A stretch of DNA of 64,000 bases from contig JAPTYO010000002.1 in the NCBI GenBank assembly GCA_036873135.1, positions 47,979,452 to 48,043,451 of the forward strand, written 5' to 3'. Shown piece after piece: positions 1 through 9,887 of the stretch (positions are counted from its first letter, which is position 1; each line of letters starts with the position of its first letter). Under the pieces are notes generated by a model that saw only the letters and a program-made list of their open reading frames with translations, made no database searches and had not been told where the DNA came from. A program made the translations under genes and the position numbers. This stretch comes from Clarkia xantiana subsp. parviflora. Lineage: Eukaryota; Streptophyta; Magnoliopsida; Myrtales; Onagraceae.

Positions 1-1140
1 ATGTACGTAATTACGAAGCATGATGTAAACATAGAAAATGATGCAAGCACGTAGTATGATGTAATCATGGAAAATGATGCAAACATTCAATTCATACTTA
101 GATTATAAAATAATCACGCGACCACCATGAGTTTGCATCATGTACGTATAAAAGTGATAACATGCATAATGATCTACGAAGCGCGTTATGCAACACTAGG
201 GAGCATGTATGTAAAACAAGCATAGGAGAGGTGTAAGTATGCTTATACATGATACTAAGGACTTGTGTGAAAATAGATATTAGTTTAGTCCTTAGCACAT
301 GGTGTAGGCACTATTAATGAGAATAAGGAGAGAGAATACCCATTATCTTATATCCTTGATAGATAAATCCTCAAGAAGCTCTCCATTCTTGATGAAGAGG
401 GAATTCATGGAGGTGTGAATTTGGAGTAATCACATCACATTTGACATCGATCAATGTCGAATCCGGGCAAGGAGGGGACCGAGGTGGCGCGTGAGACGGC
501 AGCAGCGGCGCGTGAAACGGCAGCGGCGGCGCGTGAAGACGGCGGCGGTGCGTGAAGACGGCGGCGGCGGCGCGTGGGTCTTTGGGTGAGAGCGAGTAGC
601 AATTCGAACTTGCTTCGTGTCGTTGAGTCCAATTTCGTACATGGCTGGATCTTTCGTGACTTCGTTTGGCCTCGATTAATTCTTGAAATCACCATGTACC
701 TAGCTACCTTATCATGCATACAAGGTGTTTGATAAAATGCATTAGAATACTTAGACCCAAATCGGCCAAATTTTTTCTAAGTACTGAAAATTTTAGAAAA
801 GTGTAGATGAATCGTTATACTTCCCTTATGCATAGTGTTCATTGCTGACATGTTTTCCCATGCCTTATTCATTGTTTTAGCATGCTTGATATTGATGATC
901 GGTAGTTGTACGTACACGGCCGTCAATGGTTGTATGTTGGTAATGATAGCTTAGGCAATGTACGTTGAGCGTCATGTATAGACTGTCGGCCATTGTCTGC
1001 AAACGGGCTTAACACACTTAGAAAATATTTTAACGATTTCTAATGCTTGTTACCATAGATGTTGTCGTATGAGCTTTGTCGATAAGCGTCGTAGGAGTGC
1101 TAAGGAGGTATTGTGTAGAAGTTGATAATAACTAATTGAT
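1..1140. other. TE-E spacer between 3' LTR (off window) and minisatellite
   Basis: No credible gene. The stretch from about 950 to 1110 is clearly homologous to TE-D 29785-29940 (shared blocks around 'cattgtctgcaaac' and 'tgcttgttaccatagatg'), which places it near the 3' end of TE-E. The short ORFs here are low-complexity or GC-repeat artefacts. Confidence 0.6.
496..575. repeat. GC-rich short imperfect repeat
   Basis: Repeats of a 'cggcggcgcgtgaagacgg'-like motif, about 19-27 bp apart, in otherwise AT-rich spacer. It causes the Arg/Ala-rich ORF on the minus strand, which I do not regard as a gene. The matching part of TE-D shows no such block. Confidence 0.55.
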
Positions 1141-1159
1141 GCATGCAATCCATCCTTGT

Positions 1160-1612
1160 CGACATGTGTGTACATACATGGAAATACTTAGAAAATATTT
1201 TCCCCTTGTCAACATCCATCCTTGTCAACATGTATGTACGTACATGGAAACACTTAGAAAATATTTTCCCCTTTTCGACATGTATGTACGTACATGGAAA
1301 CACTTAGAAAATATTCTTCACTTGTCGACATGTATGTACGTACATGGAAACACTTAGAAAATATTCTTCACTTGTCGACACGTACCCTTGTCGACATGTA
1401 TGTATGTACATGGAAACACTTAGAAAATATTCTTCACTTGTTGACATGCACCCTTGTCGACATGTATGTACGTACAAGGAAACACTTAGAAAATATTCTT
1501 CACTTGTCGACATGCACCCTTGTCGACATGTATGTACGTACATGGAAACACTTAGAAAATATTCTTCACTTGTTGACATGAACCCTTGTCGACATGTATG
1601 TACGTACATGAA
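1160..1612. repeat. Minisatellite, 50 and 66-67 bp units, in TE-E
   Basis: About eight units, each carrying the core 'gtatgtacgtacatggaaac' and ending 'acttagaaaatatt'. Units come in two lengths: 50 bp, and 66-67 bp with an extra 'gacatgcacccttgtc' segment. Each unit contains the perfect palindrome ATGTACGTACAT and usually GTCGAC. The same minisatellite is at the same place in TE-D (29975-30330), between 3' LTR and antisense gene, so it is an element component. Confidence 0.9.
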
Positions 1613-1954
1613 TGTGCGCACTTGCCCCCACACTTAGAATTTTTTATCTATCCTTGGCTATGTATGTTGTATCCATGTACTTGATGTAAACGCAGGTTGT
1701 ATGCCAACACCTTGTTGTATGCTAACACTTGGTAATATGCTTGATACATAGTAACGTGATGTCCACTTGCAATATGCTTACTGTCATCTTGAGAAAAACA
1801 CTTGGAAAATATATCGCTCTTGTAATCATGTATCCATGTCTATATGCATGTACATACATAGAGCTCACACACTGATTGACTTGTTACTTGTAATTTTCAG
1901 GATTCCGAGTTACGCAGTGTTCTTTTCAGAGTTAGTCTTCTTGCCGTGGTTATT

Positions 1955-4404
1955 ATGAGTAAGTCTTCTATCCCCGTTCCGCGAGTGACATTATGTTCAG
2001 ATGTTGGTGACGAGCCGGGTATCAACACAGTTGAGTCTCTTAAGGATACAACGAGGAATGTGAGTTACTTCTTCAACTATATTGATGAAGATATGTTTGA
2101 GTTGTACGCGACTTGTTGTGGACTTGATTCTGCTTTGGAGGGTGTTCTTTCTTATGACGTGCTGCCAGATTCCGAAAAAGGGCAAGTTACTAATCCTCCA
2201 AGTGATCTGTCTGCAGTTTATACCTCGCAGATTAAGGAAGGCCTGCGTTTTCCCTATTGTCCTGACTTGGTGGACCTTTGTTGCTATTACCGGATATCAC
2301 CCTTAAGTCTATATCCTGCTGGCCTCCGTGTATGGAGCTGCTTTCGAGTTTTGTTTCACAGGTAATCTTGGCATTATTCTACCACTCTTTTCCGATGCTT
2401 CTATCAACTGATGTGTCCAAACCCGATGGGGTTGTGTGGAATGAAGATGCGTTGGCCGAACTTGCAAGATAAGGGTTTCAACAAGTTTGGTCTTAGAGAT
2501 GCCGAGTGGGATCACAAACAATGTCTAGCCGCCCCGGATGATCGTTCTGGTTCTCATTAGCGACATCACTACTTCTTCGTATGCGATGTCTGGACTATTT
2601 GGGATGTTGAGAGCGTGGGGAAAGCTGATCCTGCTCCTATTTTTTCTGACCTTTCCTTGGATGATAGGGAGGCGGTGAAGAGTATTTTTCGATGTCAACA
2701 AGAGCGTCGCTATCGTTGTCTATTGCGTGCTTCCGAGCAGGATTTGATTGACGCCGGAATTCATATACTTCCTTCTGAAGATTTGGTATGTTGATAACTT
2801 TTATAACCTGTACTATGTTGCAATGTATGTCGTATTGATGGAAAAAGCTCGTCTTTGCAGACAGCTAATGATCGTGGTAACCTGTCAGTTGGGCGTCGTG
2901 CTCGTAATATTGCCCCCACTATTCCTGAAGGCTCCGGACATGATCGTGGCAAAGGACCTAAGAGTGAGGCATCTTCTTGTATCTTCACTTGACTTGCTGA
3001 TTTTTTAAGTTTTGTTATATTCACGTTGTCTTTGTTCTTTTAGGTAACTCTGTGCATGTGACTGAGCGCGTTGTTGCAGTACCTGCCACTAGTGTTTTTC
3101 CCAAGAGATCTGCCGCAGGGGCGTGTCCCTCGAGTGACCCGAAGTGCTCTAAACCAAGTACGGCTATTCCAGCTCCTTCTTATGATAAAGGGAAAAGAGT
3201 TGAGAGTCGCACGATAACGCCTTCTGCCCCCCGGTCGAGGGACCGGCCCGAGGAGGAGCGTTCTTCCCGCCGAGGTATGCATTGTTCTATTTGACATACT
3301 TCTTATACTTATTATATTTTGCTGATGTCCTATTTGTTTTATGTTGTTTTTATTGTAGCGTTGCCACGTATTAAGCGTGATGACTTGATCCTTTCTGACA
3401 GGATTGATGTTTCCGGAGAAAACTGGTCACCTTTCTCCACTGGTAGTCTTCATTTTCCGAAGGACTCCAAACTTAGCACTCCAGGAGTTGGTGTGCGGGT
3501 GCTTCAAAGATGTGTTCCTCCTGGTGATCATGATGTCAAACCGTCTACTGATGAGGAGGCACAGGCATACGTTGAGACCGGCTTAGCTGAATTTGCACCG
3601 GTAGATCTTGTTCTAACTTTTTTATCTTCCTGTTGTACGCGTATGCTTTGTTGTTGTTGTTGATCATGATCGTCTTGTTTGTTGTTCTTAGGCTATTTCG
3701 AGGATGATGAACATGTCTTCCTTTGTGTTGGAGCTTGTAAGTGAGAGGAAGGCTGCAACAAGAAGTGCAGTACAGTTTCCCGCCAGCTTGCAGAATCCGA
3801 AGAGGAAGTGCAGAATTTGAACTCCAATGTTACCGATATTGATACGCGCATTGCTACTCGTCGCGTCCATGTTGAACAACTTGAGGCCGAGATTGCTGCT
3901 ATCAAGCAGCAAATTGCGGAGAACAACAGTGTTCGTGATGTCGCGCTTGCTTCTGTTCGTGACGAGGCACATAGAGCGGTTGTTGAGAAGGGATTGGCTG
4001 AGTATCCTAGTACCCCTGCCTATTCTGCCACCGTCCTTGCTTCTGCTAAAGAGGATCTTGCACCTTTGGTTGATGAGTTTGCCAAAGATTATATTGGTGG
4101 AGTACACACATTTGCCCCCAGATTTCCAATCGACAAGCTAGGTCCTTATTCTTCTTTTGCTGTTGATCATGTTGCGAATTTTCAACGCAAGGCAGCTGAA
4201 GCGGCTTCTATTGCTTTGACCTTTGGATATGATAATGCTGATGTTGAACTTTGTGTTGATTTCCTGGACATGCTGTCTTATTCCTTTGGAGATGATGATA
4301 TGTTGAGGCTTTTGTCCAAACCTTTATTTGTGTGTTTGCTTTGTATGGAACTTCGTCCTTTGGACCTGTTTTTCAATAATAAAAATCATGTGATATCTTG
4401 TTAG
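1955..4404 (+). pseudogene. Antisense ORF (aORF) of TE-E, Transposase_28-like, five visible exons
   Basis: Gene on the strand opposite to gag. It starts ATGAGT at 1955, the same start seen in the TE-D remnant. The first part (about 1955-2785) carries the conserved block LRFPYCPDLVDLCCYY followed by P-x5-P and RVW-x2-FRVL. This resembles the family named putative gypsy-type transposon (Transposase_28), whose function is unknown. Introns with good GT/AG borders and preserved frame are 2786-2860, 2964-3043, 3275-3358 and 3601-3691. Their positions match those in the intact TE-C gene. The last exon encodes a coiled coil and the conserved C-terminal module (about 4003-4150). It is broken by stops at 2363 and 2558 and a frameshift near 3800. 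A 5'-UTR intron may end at about 1900 (ttttcag). The exact 5' end is uncertain. Confidence 0.72.
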
Positions 4405-5441
4405 TAATATTTCATACCTTGTGTTATCAATGTTGTCCGTATGCTTTGGACTTGGGAGATAGGATAGATATCCTTAGATGATGAACATGATGTTCGTAAT
4501 TGCGACTATATGTCGCGCATTGTTGAGTGTTATGAGCGCCCCTCTTGGTTGGATTCCAAGGCATGGCCAGATGCATACGCTAGGTACTTGTAGTGTTGTA
4601 AGTAGTAATGTACTTGGCGCGAGCACTTGGCACTGGAACTTGACATGTAGCAGTATTGTCTTGACGAAGATGGACTTAAGTTTATATCGTCTCTTAGTTC
4701 CACTCTAAGGCGACGTTGTTGCAAGGTACTTCTTGGTTGTTTTGCTATTTTTGCGTTATATGCTAAAGGGCAAGATAACGTTATACAAGAGTCGACTTGT
4801 AAGTTTGATGAGTTTTATACAAGGTTTGCTTAAAAAAGCGTATAACACGAAGCTATCCCTTTTCGGGCCTAAGTCTTCATGGTGTATGAACCCTTAAGAG
4901 AGTATGCATACGTTTAGTGTGTGGGGCTGTCGTCTAACAAGAGGACTTCCGCCACGGTGGGGTGATCAGTCCCATCATTGCATTTGCCGCATCCTGTTTC
5001 TATTCAGGGAATGGCTAAGAACATGAGGATTTGCCAGAACGATTTCACAACATGTCATTTTTTAGAAGTAAACATGAGGTTTGCCCTCTTGGAAAATATG
5101 TTGCAACATGTTACTTTTGATAGATGTGAACATGGGTATTGTCCTTTCGAGGAGGATATTGCACCATGTCACTTTTTAGAATAGGTTTTGGTTTTTCTTC
5201 AAGGCATTGCGTTTCGTTTTGTTTCTTGATGTTAGTCCATAGTAGAATGCATAATTTACAGAACTACCTACGAAAGTAAATTGACCATCATTAGATACTT
5301 GTCGTGTTTACAATAGTTTTGCGGGAAGGCGTCTATTGACTGCTTCTTCCAAAATACTTCTAATTACAAAGGCATGATCTGCACTTATATTCCTAAAGAT
5401 GCCCTGAAAAAGATAGATTAGAAGCGGAAAGTCTATCTCCC
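4405..5441. other. TE-E spacer between convergent aORF and gag2, with degenerate repeats
   Basis: No gene seen. From about 4920 to 5190 there are degenerate direct repeats of 'aacatgaggatttgcc...acatgtcac' type (about 60 bp apart). The sequence is homologous to the TE-D region at 54040-54260. This is the position occupied by a tandem array in every other element of the window. Confidence 0.6.
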
Positions 5442-5942
5442 TCAAATATATATTGGCGGCTGACGGGCACTGTTGTTCGCGACATAGCTTCCCAGAGCTC
5501 CATGCGCAGTAAATTCTTCAATCTCCATCCTCAAAGTCAAACAACCATTGGTGTTGTGCCCCCAAGTTTGGTGATATCGGCACCAATCTTCAATATCCCA
5601 GCCTATGAAGGCGGTTTCCGGCTCATGTGGTCTTGGAAGCTTGATTTCCAGAAGCTTGACGTATATCTCTTCCACCTCCGTGTTTAAGGGAGTGAAGATG
5701 TTAGCATAATCCATGATTGAACCTTCTGATTTCTTTGAAGTTTGAGCTTCCATTCTTGCGTTGAAAGGTGTGACCCATCTCAATTCATGTTCACAAAAGA
5801 TCGCAGTCTCCATCTTGTCTTTTAGGCACGCCATCGTCTTAGTTGTACGCCATCCAAATTCCCTTCCGAATAGCAAAAATGTTGGTGCGTTCATGTTCAG
5901 GAAAAATGTGTTGATGGCGTCCTTCTTGATTGCTCTATGTTT
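5442..5942 (-). pseudogene. Gag2: second gag-like domain of TE-E, N-terminally cut by TE-A junction
   Basis: ORF entering from the TE-A LTR remnant; the TE-E part begins near 5942. It aligns with the C-terminal third of the TE-C polyprotein: TFFLNMNAPTF matches AFIRNMHPNSF, and the knuckle WCRYHQTWGHNTNGC (C-x2-H-x4-H-x4-C) matches WCEYHETWGHQTNNC. Both are followed by a short helix and a Y-V-A ending. In TE-C this segment lies downstream of protease in the same frame; here the upstream protease remainder is missing at the TE-A junction. Function unknown; capsid-like or RNA-binding by resemblance. It is truncated and probably dead. Confidence 0.72.
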
Positions 5943-6135
5943 ATAGTGGGCGTGTTTCTCGGCCTCATTCTCTGATGGCAAGTCCCGACGAATGTCGGGT
6001 ACTCCAGAGTTATCTCCTTTGGTCACCGCTCAGGGCCCCTCGTCATCGGGACAAGGCCAGCATTCTCAGGGATTCAATATCGGGGCCTACTTAAAGGCAT
6101 ATTATCGGGGCCTACTTAAAGGCATATTATCGGGG
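5943..6135 (-). repeat. Remnant of TE-A 3' LTR
   Basis: Matches 15850-16045 of the 5' LTR with about 4 percent differences by eye, including the 'cggggcctacttaaaggcat' direct repeats. On the left, the first ~310 bp of the LTR (plus-strand reading) are missing and TE-E gag2 abuts. On the right, the LTR end and polypurine tract are missing and internal spacer abuts at about 6136. Confidence 0.82.
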
Positions 6136-6483
6136 ATAACCACCGAATCCGAAAAGATTTCTCGATTACTCAACTATTAAATGCGATGGGTGATGAAGCG
6201 ACGGCTTGGGTTCCCGTGCCTGCTTTTTCTGAAAAAGCGCTTTTTAGCTGTTTTGTCGCTAGCACCTCAACGAAGCGTTTCATCTTCATTGGTCCGGATT
6301 GCAACGTCTCTTTGGCTATCCTCTCTCCTATAAAACCCCAAATCTTGGCACTATTCAGTTCTCCTCCACCGTCTCATCCTCTTGTGATTTCAAAAGCTCA
6401 AGCTCTCCTTTCTAATTTCTGATCAGCACTCCGGCAGCCAGGATCTCCGGCCATCAAGATCATCTTCTCTTCTCCGCTTCAAC
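6136..6483 (+). other. TE-A spacer and 5' leader of its aORF
   Basis: No ORF of note. Homologous to TE-B 31400-31585 plus 42255-42453 (the TE-B copy is split by TE-C). It holds the aORF TATA box and a CT-rich, ATG-free leader of about 125 bp. Confidence 0.65.
6329..6335 (+). promoter_or_regulatory. TATA box of TE-A antisense gene
   Basis: TATAAAA in the context CTCCTATAAAACCCCAAA, about 150 bp before the aORF ATG at 6484. The homologous TE-B position has TATATAA (42301), and G+C content rises after the box, as expected for a leader. This implies an internal promoter independent of the LTRs. Start site not mapped. Confidence 0.7.
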
Positions 6484-9432
6484 ATGTCTGGTAAGATTTC
6501 TCCTCCGATTCTGAAGAAACTGTTAGCATAGTTTTTCTTTTATCTCGATCAACTTACTCGGATTTTTCCAAGAATCAACTGTGCCTTTTCTTGCTCTGAT
6601 CATTTTCTAGACGGTGAATCCAGTTCTGGGGGGAGAAAGCCCTTCAAGTTTGATTATGGTTGTAATGAGATTTCAGAAACCGCCTACGATGCAGCTCTCC
6701 GGGAAGGATGTATCACTTCCACCTGGGAGCCTCGATATCCCTATCCTCGCCCTCGCGTCCCGGGCGACCCTATGGTCACTCGTCCCCGGGAAGGGGAGGT
6801 ATTTGTCTCCACCGGGCAAGTATCGGCGGGGATCCGATTCCCTTTCTGTGGGGATATAGTCGAGATGTGTGAATATTACAAAACACATCCCACTACTTTC
6901 TCCCCCCACGCCATCCGTGTGTGGAATGCCTTCCGTGTCCTTTGCCTCCGCCAACAATGGACCTATAGCCTCCGATTTTTCCAGACCTTATATGGACTGA
7001 AGTGCAGTGATGTCGGGGTCTGTGCCTTCTACCCGCGGATGCCTAAGTGGAGCAAGGCGCAACTCTCCCGATGTAGCTGGACTGGTGACACCTGGAAGGT
7101 CGCCAAAGGTCGGGGGCTCATCACTGACTCGGGGCCCAAAAACAGCGGCTGGAAGAAGAATTACTTCTTCATCCTGAACAGCTCCATCCCGTGGCCCCGA
7201 TGGGAGGTTGAAGCAGACCCTCCTCCCGCTTATCACACTTACTCTGATGAGGATTTTCAGATTCTCCACTACATTCAACTCTATCGCTGGGGGATTCCTT
7301 CGCTCCCCTCGATGCCAACTCCATCGTGGAGCGGGATCTGGTTCTTGCCGGGATCCGTCTCCTCGATGTTGCCTCCGGGGGTCAACTCCACGACGGCCCC
7401 TCCAATGTCGTTCCTTGGGTAATGTTCTAACTGCACCTTTGTTTTTGTCTTTGCAGCTAAGAAGGTATCATTGCTGACCAATATCGTGCTTAAGCAGGCG
7501 GAGACCGATGCCGTCCAACGCCCCACAAGGAAGAGGAAGTCCTCGAAGAGGGCCGCCTCCTCATCGGCACCTCCAACTGCGGAGGAGGTCAAGCGGGAAC
7601 GGGTGGCGAAGATGGAGGGGATCTTCATCACCCAGACTCCCGAAGAAGGTAAGCAGCTCCGATTAGCAATCCGATTATACAGAAAACGTATTCCCAAGGA
7701 GTTAATCCCCTCCAATAAGAAAGCCAGAATCGAAGGGATCAACCGTATCCTGCAAGGAGAAACTCCCCGCATCCTCAAAGCGGGTTACTATAACTATTAC
7801 GGGAAAGACCAGTATCTCTCCCGTCGCGTCATTTGGTGTAAGGATCCCGTTCAACTCCCTGATTATCTTTCTGAAGCTTCTCGTCCTCCAGCTGCAGGTC
7901 AATCAGGAGCTGGAGCTTCAACGGGGGTGCCACCCTCCGACGCCCGGGTCGGAGAGCCCCTCCTTTAACTTCCCGCCCCGAGAGGATCGGAGGCTAAAGA
8001 TGCCCCGACGGACGGTCAGTTCCATCGGGTGGTTGACCTGGACGTCTCTCACTCTTCTGAGGACGCGAGCGAGGGTCAGGCCCTGATCCGTCGTCGGGGG
8101 GTGAGGCAGACCCCATTAGAGCCGACTCCCGAGGGGCTGCTTCCATCCTCCCCGCCACAACAGCATCTGCCGATCTTGAGCCTGACTCTTGAAGGGACGA
8201 CCGGGTCTCATGGCGGCTCGGAGGCACGCACCTCCGACGTTCAGGTCTTCCTTCCTCCTCTCCCATTAGACAGGAGTTTCTATCAACTTTACACCCCCGA
8301 CCAGGCGGCTGCTCCCTGGACCCCGATCGAGTCACTGCAAGGGGTCCTGCTCCGTCGGGGTGATGCACCACCGGAACTGGGTCTGCACCTGCTGGCAGGT
8401 TCAGTTCGGCCATCTTTGAAGCTCCCGCTCTCCTTAGCTCTAGAGGACATCCACACGGACATTCGCGAAATGGCCATTCGTCGCGTGGAGGTAATGTTTC
8501 CTGTCTTTATACTTAGTATATAAGGTAAAATTTCCTCATGTACTAACCTCTTCCTTCCTTTTTCACAGGAAATGGCGGACCAACACCGTTGTTTCGGGTA
8601 CATCCTGGCCCTGGAGGAGGCCCTGGAGCGGGAGCGAGCCAAGGCGGCCCCCGAGGTCTTGGCCAAGCTCGAGGAGGATTTGGCTGCCTCCGAATCGTCG
8701 AGGGGTAAGCTGGTTAAGGAGCAGGCCCTCCTTAATCAGAAGACTCGGGACCTCCTGAGGCAGGTCCACAACTTCGAGCGGCTGCTGAAGCAGGAGCGAC
8801 AAAAGCTCAAGGAAGAGCAGCAGGGGCGCGCGGAGGATCGGGACAAGCTTGTCCTCGAGAAGAAGGCCCTTGATGACGTCAAGGCGGGACTGGAAGCTGA
8901 GAAGGTTCTTCTCACCAACCGGTCCCAACAGATGGAGCGGGAGATCGCTGAGTTCCCCGTCAAGCTGGCTGAGGCCGAGGCCAAGGGTCGGGAAGATTAT
9001 CGGGGCTCCAAGGATTTCCAAGTTGACGCGGTGAAGTTCTGTACGGCGGAGGTGGAGACCACCTTGCTCAATGCTGTCGAGGAGCTCCATCTGGAGTATG
9101 GTGGTGCCATCGACTTCACCAAGTCTCAGACTCTCGCCCCCTTCGCGGAGAGGTATTTCAACCTTTTCGAGGAGAGCGATGGGGCCAACAACCCCGAAGG
9201 GACCGCGGGTGCTGAAGGCACGGTGGAGCTTCCAAGTACAGACCTCCCGACAACTGATCCCCCGACGATCGACCCTTCACTGGCTGACCTCCAGGGATCC
9301 GATCCTCCCGCAGCCAATCTTCCAGGATCCAATCCTCCATCGCGGAGCATTCTGCCACGGACCTCGTGGACTCTGCTCCCCTCGATGCTGCCAAGGACCA
9401 AGCTTAATGCTTTTATTTTCAAATCCTTGTAA
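6484..9432 (+). pseudogene. Antisense ORF of TE-A, Transposase_28-like with C-terminal coiled coil
   Basis: Antisense gene of a Tat-like element. Exon 1 is ATGTCTG (6484-6490), followed by a clean 120-bp intron (6491-6610, gtaag...tag). Exon 2 starts at 6611 and holds the block IRFPFCGDIVEMCEYY, RVWNAFRVLC and a conserved SGWKKNYFF. A second intron lies around 7380-7461, borders unclear. The middle part is Pro/Ser rich with a basic stretch near 7520-7560. A 78-bp intron (8491-8568) precedes the last exon, a long heptad-rich coiled coil (about 8570-8990) followed by EDYRGSKDFQVD and the conserved C-terminal module. It is broken by a frameshift near 7290 and a stop at 7966. Role unknown; the family name implies transposition but no catalytic motif is seen. 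Confidence 0.75.
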
Positions 9433-9499
9433 TTTCCTTTTTTGTCGTGAACCTTTCGGGCTTTTATAATATCAATCCATTTTGGTTCCGATTATCGCT

Positions 9500-9805
9500 A
9501 CACCACTTAAGGTGAATTAACTATGCCACTTAAGGCGATTTGATCATACCAATTATAGTGATTCGATACGTCGCTTAAGACATTTTACCCACACCACTTA
9601 AGGCGATTTAATCACACACACCACTTAAGGTGATTTATCCACGCCACTTAAGGCGATTTATCCACGCCACTTAAGGCGATTGAAGTACACCACTTAGGCG
9701 ATTTATCCACGCCACTTAAGGCGGAACCTCGCCACTTAAGACGATTTAGCTACACCACTTAAGGCGATTTAACTACACCACTTAAGGCGATTTAATCGGA
9801 AGCAA
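9500..9805. repeat. Short tandem array between aORF and pol of TE-A
   Basis: About a dozen imperfect copies of a 20-24 bp unit with core 'ccacttaaggcgattta'. It lies exactly between the ends of the two convergent genes (aORF stop 9432, pol stop 9888). TE-B has the same array at 45319-45750 with a drifted unit ('accacttaaggcgactta'). Confidence 0.9.
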
Positions 9806-9887
9806 CCTCTTTATTCATTGACGGCTCAAAACCTGTTTATATCAAATCAAAACAATAAACAAATTGCACCACTAAAGGCGACTAATA

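Noticed and set aside
1136..1637. Overlapping ORFs on both strands with repeated METLRKY/STCMYVHGNT type peptides
   Set aside because: They are frames through a minisatellite; the same happens at 29908-30351. No start context, no homology, both strands equally open.
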